Part shown: piece by piece, positions 57,520-64,000 of the stretch
Layout: every line of letters begins with the position of its first letter
How positions within the stretch are numbered: the first letter of the stretch is position 1
Source of the DNA: Chaetomium olivaceum
Taxonomy: Eukaryota > Ascomycota > Sordariomycetes > Sordariales > Chaetomiaceae
Assembly (NCBI GenBank): GCA_039881045.1
Contig: JAYWVB010000047.1
Span: 1 to 64,000, forward strand
DNA: 64,000 bases
Direction: 5' to 3'
Translations under genes and position numbers: made by a program
The notes under the pieces: model-generated
Told to the model about the DNA's origin: nothing
What the model saw: only the letters and a program-made list of their open reading frames with translations
Databases searched by the model: none

Positions 57520-59499
57520 TGGCGTTGAACTTGGCGATTGGCGATGTACTTGGCGATGAACTTGGCGAGCTTGGTATTGGAAATATTCCAATCACGGTAA
57601 GATGCCGAGTTTTGCCAAAAAGCTTAAAATCGGGCCAAGACGCCTCGTGCTGTACCATCAGGTTTTGAGAAGATCTTTGAGTTATCGATACCAAGGCAGA
57701 AGTGGGGGCAACAGCATCATCGCCATGCAGGATCAGGATTACGCCTTCGCGCTAAGAGGCCATCCTGGTAGGTAAACCTTGTATAACCTGGGGTTAGCCG
57801 TCAGTCCTGCCGCAAACGTGACCGCAGACAGGCCGAATCTGCTGCAGACGGAATGTTGTTGGACGCACGGTTGCAGAGACGTTCCGCAATTGGTAGCTCG
57901 ACAAGTGGGAAGATTGCATGAGCAAGGGCTCGCCCCACACCTGGTTATGGAGGTTCTTGCCGCTTGCCGAGGAAAGTTGGAATTTGAAATTGAAGCGAGC
58001 GGGAACCTTACCAAAGTAGAGCGGGAACCTTATGCACTCGGGCGTTCCCTCTCCGTCAACCCGCTCACGAACCGCTCAATCGGGATCATGACGATGCGAA
58101 GAGGCCAATGTGACCAGGCAGTGTTGCATCCCATCGCATTGCTCGGCCGCCGACTATGCGTGCGTGGGGGTTCATTGAGGTGTACATGAGTCTCGAGTTA
58201 AGGGCACCGCCAGGTTCCTAATGTCTGACTGAAGTTAACCATACGACTCGAGAACCACATCACCACCTGACACAGGTAAGGTTTACTTGCTCCCTCGGGG
58301 CTATTTCTAGGCTACCTGTGGACAAGTTCAAGTCGGGGTAAGTTGCCACAGGATCGTTGTTAATGTTCTCGATCCCCATCGCTTTAATAGGTCGAGCTGT
58401 GTTACATCAAAGCCGTTCGATCTTTACGTAAGTAAGGTAGGCGTTATGAGCAGCTCGAGGGCTGGAAGTGCAATTAAATTCTTCAAGTGAGACGTGATTT
58501 CGAGCTCCAACCAAAAACTCTCAATCCTTTGAAGAAAACGACAACTTCCCGAGTCTAAGGTAGTTTCCTGTCATGATTCGTTGAGGGTCAGTAGGTCAAA
58601 TAGAACTCGAGCTCTTCAAAACTGGTATCATTTTCCAGTTTCATTCACTCAAGTTCTTCATCGCTCCCGCTAGTGGGTGTTGTCTCCTAATTGAATTTAT
58701 CACTCTCAACTTTGTTGGCCTGGGTCATGAAGAGAAGTCGAGCATAGAGATATGGAGGCACGTGTGTACCTACCCGTATCCGCCTTCCATTTTCGGCAAC
58801 GACTAAGTCATGGAAAACTCGACAGTCACCCCTTTGGCAGTATCAGACGACTTACGATAAAATACTAGTCCTCGAGCTGGTCACGTCGACTGAAGACTTT
58901 GACTGCAGGCGTGCTGAGCCGCGATGCCAATGTACACAGGTATGTACGTACCGTCTACCATCGACTCCAGTCTGGTTCGAGGAACGCCCATATTGGTACC
59001 TCTCTACTGACCAACAACCAAGCTAGGTACCACGCCACGTAGCGTCGTCATCAACGAAATACAGTTGTTATTTTTATTGTTGGGATGTTGAGACCTTGTT
59101 AGGGAGCTGCACTCGAGGCTGTGTTGGGTCTGTGCAACGCGTATTGGTGGATGCTGCTGGTATAAAAGCGTCTAGAAGTGCCGACACTGTTTTGATTCCC
59201 CTGCAACTGATTAGAGTGGGGAAGGGAAGATTTGCGTGGAAGATGTTATTTCCTTGCTCAAGCATTCGAACATCCAATAAAACAGGTTGTTTCTTGCAAA
59301 CCGAGATGTGGCTGCATGAGCTGATGAGCCATCACATCCCCCCTGCAAACATAATCCAAAGGCTGATCAGCTGACCTTAGTGCAGGACAAATGCACAAGG
59401 CTACGAAGTGGAGCGTCGTGAAGATCACCTTTGGCCGTTGTTCCGGAGTAGACTTTCCAGTTCCCATTCTGGCGTCTTTAGGACGAGGATAGCACCAAA
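57520..59499. other. Gene-free region between two divergent genes
   Basis: About 2 kb. A 136-codon open frame at 57779-58189 (+) has no recognisable motif. The segment 58300-59000 is AT-richer, with no coding signal. It should contain the promoters of the permease and of the gene at 59500. Confidence 0.4.
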
Positions 59500-60664
59500 A
59501 TGCGGCATTTCAACACCTGGTACCCACAGTTCGGCTCGCGACTGAATGCTATCATGCTCGCTAAGTGCAGTGAGCAGCTCCAATACTACCAGATGTCGGA
59601 TCCACCCTACTCATGCCGTGGCTGCCAAGCAGTCACTGTGCAGACATGCCTTCCTGACGAGGCCCCGGAATGGATGAAGGAAAACATAGCGATCGGTGTT
59701 GGCTGTCTGGCAGAAGCAGTCGAAACCTGCATTCTAGCAAACGCACCGGAGTGGATGAAGTCCAACATGGGAGCCGCCGGCGTCCTGTTGGGCCTCCCCC
59801 CACCATTCTTAGTCTCGCGGGCCCGGATATCGCCGAAACAGGCTTACTAGCACAACGGCGACCATTCATTGCGTTGTTGATTTCCCTAGGATCCCCGCAG
59901 TCTCGCCATCCCGGATGTTCATGTCGAGCGACCCTGCCGAACTGCTTCTTTCCAAGAAGATGTACGGCATCAACAACACGGACCTTGTTGACATTCAAAC
60001 CCTCGGCTCCAGGGCGAGACAGGGGTTTCTCCTTGCGCAGTACTTGTTGGCTGCCGCGGCAATTGCCAACGTGGTTCATAACAGTTGGCAGCTTGGTGTC
60101 CAGACTGTATGCAGCTTCTCCACGGAAACAACTTATAATCCGCTCGTGTGGGCATTGACTGCTGTTTTGCCCGCTATCATGAGCGCACTTTCAACCATGC
60201 TTCACGTCACCATCATCGAGCACCAAGAAGTTCCTCCCGCATCCCCAATCACCTCTCCTGCTGTTACTCTTGTTCTACCGGCAAGACTACAGAGGACGCT
60301 GCAACGAGAGTTCCAGCTTAGCGGCACGGCCAACGATACGACAAATATCACTCTGAGGCGCAAACCAGCGTCGTATGTCGCCGCCATCGTCGCGTGGCTT
60401 ACATCCTTCAGCACCATCCTCCACCTAATATACGGGACCATCACGTGTTCTACCACGGTCTTCATCAGTACCCAGGACGCGCTGGGGGTCGTAGTGCGGT
60501 ACCTAGTTTCGACCTTAGTGTGCAGAATTATACTCAACTTTGAGATGAGCGGGATGAGAGCTGTGATAAGGGAAGATGTAGCGCACGGAAACGCCCAGGG
60601 GGAGGTGGTGGTTGGTGTTCGGTCCCCGTCCGTTCAGGCGCTGAGGGCCCAGACGGTGCCATAA
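59500..60664 (+). CDS. Multi-pass membrane protein of unknown function (fungal lineage-specific)
   Basis: About 388 aa after allowing two one-base gaps; no introns proposed. It starts MRHFNTWYPQFGSRLNAIML, resembling a fungal family of unknown function whose first segment reads YPQFG...LNA. The later part has four or more hydrophobic stretches (FLLAQYLLAAAAIANVV, PLVWALTAVLPAIMSALSTM, YVAAIVAWLTSFSTILHLIY). Frame breaks are at a C6 run near 59797-59802 and near 59893-59896 (CCCC); the same-frame continuation after each (LPPTILSLAGPDIAETGLL, then the RMFMSSDPAELLLSKK segment) matches the family order. The N-terminal part contains an internal repeat, EAPEWMKEN and NAPEWMKSN. No enzymatic motif. 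Confidence 0.6.
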
Positions 60665-60913
60665 TATATATGCATGCTAGAGGCTCGAAGAGAGTGTGTA
60701 TCACAGATTTTGATTGGATAGTTAATGGGTGCAATTGCAATAACTTCGTAGTTCCCAAGTGGCTGAGTACGATGGAAGAACCTATCCAGGTACCTACAAG
60801 GTAGGTCTAAGACGGCTGCGGCGGCGGAACGCCTCGAGACTGTTTATACAGCATCCATTTGCTATAAACTGGACTTTCGATTATCTCAAGGAAGGACCGA
60901 GGAGAAATCTATA

Positions 60914-61303
60914 TTAGGTACCTATACTTAAGGTATACCGGCGCGGAGTGCCTGCCGCCGCCGTCCCAGTCGAGGGCGAGGGGGTTGGCGCGGGGGAGTT
61001 TGGCTCCTGCGCCGCTGCGGTCGCGTTTTCGATCATGTCGGCGAGGTACCGGAGCTGGATTATCAATTCCTTTTGTTGTTCTTCAGTTCCCCCCTCGCTC
61101 CATGGGTGGATCTCCAAGACGGTATTGTCTGCTGCCATTATGACGCGCTTGCCGATGGTGATGGCGGCAACACATTTTCCAGCACCTTTTCCCCAGCCAG
61201 AGGTTATAGTGAAACTTACCAGCTTTTGTTGGATTATAACGCCAAAGTTTCCACCGAGATAGGTATGGCCCGGTGATTTGCCCATTGTGAGAGAAACGGT
61301 CAT
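60914..61303 (-). CDS. Small open frame, unknown (doubtful)
   Basis: A 129-codon open frame on the minus strand starting at an ATG (MTVSLTMGKSPGHTYLGGN). The middle half looks globular with a Gly-Lys-rich patch (SGWGKGAGKCVAAITIGKRV), followed by an Ala/Pro/Thr tail. I do not recognise it and see no supporting context; it could be chance. Confidence 0.25.
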   Translation of the reverse strand: MTVSLTMGKSPGHTYLGGNFGVIIQQKLVSFTITSGWGKGAGKCVAAITIGKRVIMAADNTVLEIHPWSEGGTEEQQKELIIQLRYLADMIENATAAAQEPNSPAPTPSPSTGTAAAGTPRRYTLSIGT

Positions 61304-61380
61304 GGCTAATTAGGTAGGTAGTTGGTTTCCCTACTCGATGAAGATTCCGCCATCGTTAATAGTAACGCTTGGGATGGACA

Positions 61381-61475
61381 GTACTACTTGAGACGGACAG
61401 TACTACTTGAGACGGACAGTACTACTTGAGACGGACAGTACTACTTGAGACGGACAGTACTACTTGAGACGGACA
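61381..61475. repeat. Five tandem copies of a 19-bp repeat
   Basis: GTACTACTTGAGACGGACA is repeated five times without change (61381, 61400, 61419, 61438, 61457). A diverged unit precedes it (GGGATGGACA). Downstream, GTCCGTCCCAAGTAA near 61503-61517 is an imperfect inverted copy of the TTGAGACGGAC core, so the array plus this segment can form a hairpin. Confidence 0.92.
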
Positions 61476-61629
61476 AGGTAATAGCTGTATGAAAAAGTTT
61501 AGTGTCCGTCCCAAGTAATGGTGTCCCTCTTTTCTACCTCGGCAGTCACCGGACAGCCCATCCTCTCGCGTTCTAAAGCCATCTAACGGAGCTTCTCAGC
61601 TAATTTCCCTCTTCGCGCAGCCCAGCACT

Positions 61630-61934
61630 TTCTGAAACTTAGTAGGCCCCGGTTTCAACAAACCGCATCCGGAAAGACAGTGTACAAGGAGGGCGTCGCG
61701 ACAAATATCACTTGTGGCTTCCTCGCCAACGACATAGCCGAAGTCCGGACCAAACATACCTTGCCCGGCGGTGAGACGGTCATCGTGCACCACCAAGAGC
61801 AAGTCGTTCTCGGTGAGGGTGCTTTTCCGTTTTCTACCTTTGGCGACTCGGGCACCGCCGTCCGCCACCACGACGGCGCCATAGTCGGTATCCTTTGGGG
61901 CGGCATGACTCGATGCAATACGCGGCACGACTAG
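61630..61934 (+). pseudogene. Remnant of a chymotrypsin-like serine protease gene
   Basis: A short + strand open frame with the protease hallmark GDSG. It reads TVYKEGVATNITCGFLAND and, further on, FSTFGDSGTAVRHHDGAIVG followed by ILWGG. This resembles the last third of the S1/S7-type trypsin-like proteins common in fungi, in which GDSG contains the catalytic Ser. The His and Asp parts and the N-terminus are missing. The start is unclear and the frame ends soon after the Ser region. It lies next to a repeat array and an inserted LINE-derived element, fitting a broken gene. Confidence 0.45.
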
Positions 61935-62156
61935 ACCACAGAACCCTTCGTTGTCAGCAATCTTGTTCACCGTCCCCTGTGTCTCACCAACATTACGTTT
62001 GTTACGCCAACTCAAACACTGTTGGCGGATATGAGAGCCGAGATTGCGAAGTAGTTGGTAGGTATCGAGTTCATGCTCCAACCTCTGCCGTATAACCCGG
62101 ATAATCTATCGCTTTAATTCTAGCGTAAATACTACTACCCTTATATAGATTTTATT

Positions 62157-62171
62157 TATAGAATTTAATTA
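62157..62171. repeat. Target-site duplication, left copy (element 2)
   Basis: TATAGAATTTAATTA here and TATAGAATTTGATTA at 62876-62890 flank the second LINE-derived element, with one A/G difference. Confidence 0.7.
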
Positions 62172-62875
62172 TTATTATTATTTCCTACACCGATATGCCC
62201 TGGGGCGCGCCGGTCCTTCTACTGCTATTTACAAAGGGAACCGTACCGTATAGGCCGGATAAAAACCTCTGTCTACCACTTTGAGACAACAATCTATGAA
62301 TCCGTCATACTGCAAAAGAAAGGAGGCCCTTTGCCGGCCTCCGTGCCCTCTAGCCCTCCCCATCCACTGTTTCTAGCTCCAGCCTTCTGGCTAGGCTATA
62401 CTCCAGTAGCCGGCCAGAGTCCATCAGCCAGCCAAGGACCTTCCTAACAAATCTTCTGCTCCGGGCACCTACTCCCCGTAATACGGTTTGTAGGTCCCGA
62501 TGTGACCGAATCTCTCTGCCGTCCCACGGCCTTTGTAACGGCGGGTCGGGGCACCAAACCACCAAGTGCTCCACTGTCTCCCTGCCTCTCCCGCACTCGC
62601 AATAGGGGGTACGGACCTCCGGGACTTTCACCCTGAACAGGTAGTCCCGGAGGCCTATATCCCCGATACGGGCCTGGGAAAGGAGGGAGCTCTGCGCCTT
62701 TGTAAGACCTTCGTGTCTCATCAGAGCTTTGTCGGTAAATAAGAGGGCTGGGGGGTCTTCGTCGGCTATCCTCCTGTTTAATACTCTCTGTCGAGTAGTA
62801 CTTTGTTGACTAGCTCTCTGTTGTTCCCACCGGGCCTGCCAGGCCAGTTCGACCACCTCCTTGGTATTCGACCCC
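62172..62875 (-). mobile_element. Short LINE-3'-end element, copy 2
   Basis: Second copy of the roughly 705-bp insertion at 20398-21103, in the same orientation and with the same 5' and 3' ends. The open frame encodes the identical peptide (stop at 62350-62352). The only difference noticed is one synonymous transition (TACCCTC versus TACTCTC). It carries the CECG...H-x4-CP motif and the AAT-type 3' tail. Its own flanking target-site repeat, different from that of copy 1, shows an independent insertion event. Confidence 0.82.
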
Positions 62876-62890
62876 TATAGAATTTGATTA
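62876..62890. repeat. Target-site duplication, right copy (element 2)
   Basis: TATAGAATTTGATTA, matching the left copy at 62157-62171 except for one base. Confidence 0.7.
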
Positions 62891-63245
62891 ATAATACCTT
62901 AGATAGGATAAGTAAGGGTATTTATTAGATAGGAAGGTATTAGACCACTAAGATAAATATTGCTGGCGTCGCTTCGTTCGTCAGTCGCGCGGCCCTTCGC
63001 TACGCTACGGGGCGCTTCCTTCCTCTCTCCCGCTCCTGGCAATTTTCCTGTCCCTCTCCGGAGGACAATCCGGGTCAGGGTTGAATACGGGAGAGACGAA
63101 GCGCCAATATCTGTCCGTCGGCCAACAACTCCATCTACTTGAGCGGTCTTCTTACGCTTAACTATAGCTACTACTATGGCTACTTATCGTTTCTATTCTG
63201 CCGCTCACGTTACGTCTCTACACTCACGTCCTCGCTACTTACAAA
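62891..63245. other. Region downstream of the helicase, possible Helitron 3' end
   Basis: Between the LINE copy and the helicase stop. The first 75 bp are AT- and TA-rich; the remainder has GC-rich inverted segments such as CGCTACGCTACGGGGCG near 62998-63012. A CTAAT sequence on the minus strand lies near 62939-62943. Helitrons usually end with a hairpin and CTRR, so this is suggestive only. Confidence 0.25.
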
Positions 63246-64000
63246 TCAATTAGACTCCGAGGGAACCTCCCCCGCCACAGCATCTAACGCCTGCAGTTGC
63301 CTGGTAGCGTGATCGGACAACTTCAACCCCATAGCTCGTGATGGTGTCTCGCGGTAGATCCTGCTGCGGTCGAAGGGCCGCTCAAACATCAGCCCGCCGA
63401 GTGTCTTCACCCGCGAGACGGCCACGTAGGAGAGGCCAGAAGCAAACTCTGGCGCAGAGATATCGCAGACGACCTTGTCCAGGGTGATGCCCTGTGACTT
63501 GTGGACGGTGATCGCATAGCTGACCCACAGCGGGAACTGCTCTCTCAAACATGAGTTGGCGCCGACCATGAAGTCCTGCCGCACTCGGAGGATGGGAACA
63601 GCCAGCTTCTCTCCACTACGGAGCGGCTCCCCGTTCGGCATTGTGAAGGCCGGACCGTCGTAGTCATTGAAGGCCACCATGATGACCTCGGGCGGGTCTC
63701 GCAGCACGTCGGCACCTTCTTTCCAGGATATGTCGTAGACTGTCCCCTGTGCGCCGTTGACGAGCCCGACGTCGGCCCACAAATTCCGCGTCAGCATCAC
63801 CCTGCAACCAACACACAAGGGCAAGCGCTTGGCCAAGTTTCCGGCATTTGAGGACTCAACCTTCTCCGCACCAACACCCTCGTGCTTTGCCTCGACCTGA
63901 ATGGCGGGGCTGTCCAGGCCAAGCATGTGTTGGTGGTTGTACTCGACGACCTGGGTCTTGGTGGGATAGATGCGAAGCGCATCAGCAAAGCTGTCAACCT
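63246..64000 (-). CDS. C-terminal part of a Helitron-type PIF1-like helicase, runs off the window
   Basis: Minus-strand open frame entering from beyond 64000, so the protein is 5'-partial; 251 codons are visible. It contains late motifs of PIF1/RecD-like superfamily 1B helicases: RLPLCVGCRVMLTRNLWADV, GLVNGAQGTVYDISWKEGAD, SYAITVHKSQGITLDKVV and SYVAVSRVKTLGGLMFERPF. The nearly invariant HKSQG and VAVSR segments are intact, so the fragment was recently functional. This helicase type in fungi occurs as the C-terminal part of the Rep-Hel protein of Helitron rolling-circle transposons, and as related domesticated genes. No Rep motifs are visible in the window, so the mobile-element assignment is inference. 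The stop codon is at 63246. Confidence 0.82.
   Translation of the reverse strand, partial: VDSFADALRIYPTKTQVVEYNHQHMLGLDSPAIQVEAKHEGVGAEKVESSNAGNLAKRLPLCVGCRVMLTRNLWADVGLVNGAQGTVYDISWKEGADVLRDPPEVIMVAFNDYDGPAFTMPNGEPLRSGEKLAVPILRVRQDFMVGANSCLREQFPLWVSYAITVHKSQGITLDKVVCDISAPEFASGLSYVAVSRVKTLGGLMFERPFDRSRIYRETPSRAMGLKLSDHATRQLQALDAVAGEVPSESN

Noticed and set aside
57779..58189. 136-codon + strand open frame
   Set aside because: No motif or context. Possible chance frame in the promoter region of the permease.
61381..61475. CRISPR-like array
   Set aside because: The units are directly adjacent with no spacers, and the organism is a fungus. It is a simple tandem repeat.
20384..62890. The two LINE-derived copies as ends of one large composite element
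   Set aside because: They are in the same orientation, 42 kb apart, and each has its own different target-site duplication, so they are separate insertions.

Overview
The window is nuclear DNA of a filamentous ascomycete (Pezizomycotina, most likely a Sordariomycete). The evidence is short introns of about 50-150 bp with GTRNGT donors and YAG acceptors, a fungal gene set (Zn2Cys6 regulator, BYS1 protein, Urc4/DUF1688, fungal KDM5, PL4 and GH32 carbohydrate enzymes, AAAP and DHA1 transporters, a non-reducing polyketide synthase relic), and remnants of non-LTR and Helitron elements. No rRNA, convincing tRNA or CRISPR was seen.

Layout. 0.1-1.2 kb: SLX1 nuclease subunit (+). 3.2-8.8 kb: KDM5-type histone demethylase (+). 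8.8-12.6 kb: long gene-free stretch. 12.6-14.5 kb: Urc4 uracil catabolism protein (+). 15.6-17.6 kb: RGG-box protein with acidic tail (+). 19.1-20.2 kb: secreted Thr-rich protein (+). 20.4-21.1 kb: short 3'-LINE-derived element with target-site duplications. 21.3-22.4 kb: SDR (+). 22.9-27.2 kb: a very long secreted enzyme with two GH32 catalytic modules (-). 30.5-32.6 kb: PL4 rhamnogalacturonan lyase (-). 33.8-36.5 kb: decayed tail of a non-reducing PKS (methyltransferase and reductase domains, -). 36.8-38.0 kb: membrane protein of unknown function (-). 38.8-39.7 kb: truncated acyltransferase (-). 40.1-42.0 kb: Zn2Cys6 regulator (+). 42.2-43.0 kb: class I glutamine amidotransferase (-). 44.0-45.6 kb: MFS transporter (-). 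47.3-50.0 kb: intronless FAD-oxidoreductase/formyltransferase fusion (+). 50.3-51.5 kb: two proteins of unknown function, the second fragmentary. 52.3-52.8 kb: BYS1 protein (-). 55.5-57.5 kb: AAAP amino acid transporter (-). 59.5-60.7 kb: membrane protein of unknown function (+). 61.4-64 kb: tandem repeat, serine-protease remnant, second LINE-derived copy, and the end of a Helitron-type PIF1 helicase running off the window.

How the genes fit together. The left 23 kb is mostly housekeeping and conserved fungal genes. The GH32 and PL4 genes form a plant-polysaccharide pair encoding secreted fructan- and pectin-degrading enzymes. From 33.8 to about 50 kb the genes (PKS relic, acyltransferase, regulator, transporter, FAD enzyme with formyltransferase) look like a decayed or rearranged secondary-metabolite neighbourhood; this is inference from content and proximity. 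The right end is repeat-rich.

A caution for all gene models: at least nine genes show apparent one-base frame shifts, mostly missing bases and often in short C or G runs, while several long genes (GH32, PL4, MFS, AAAP, SLX1) are perfectly open. Many of these shifts may be consensus errors rather than real mutations. Gene ends and exon joins were read by hand from frame continuity and splice consensus.
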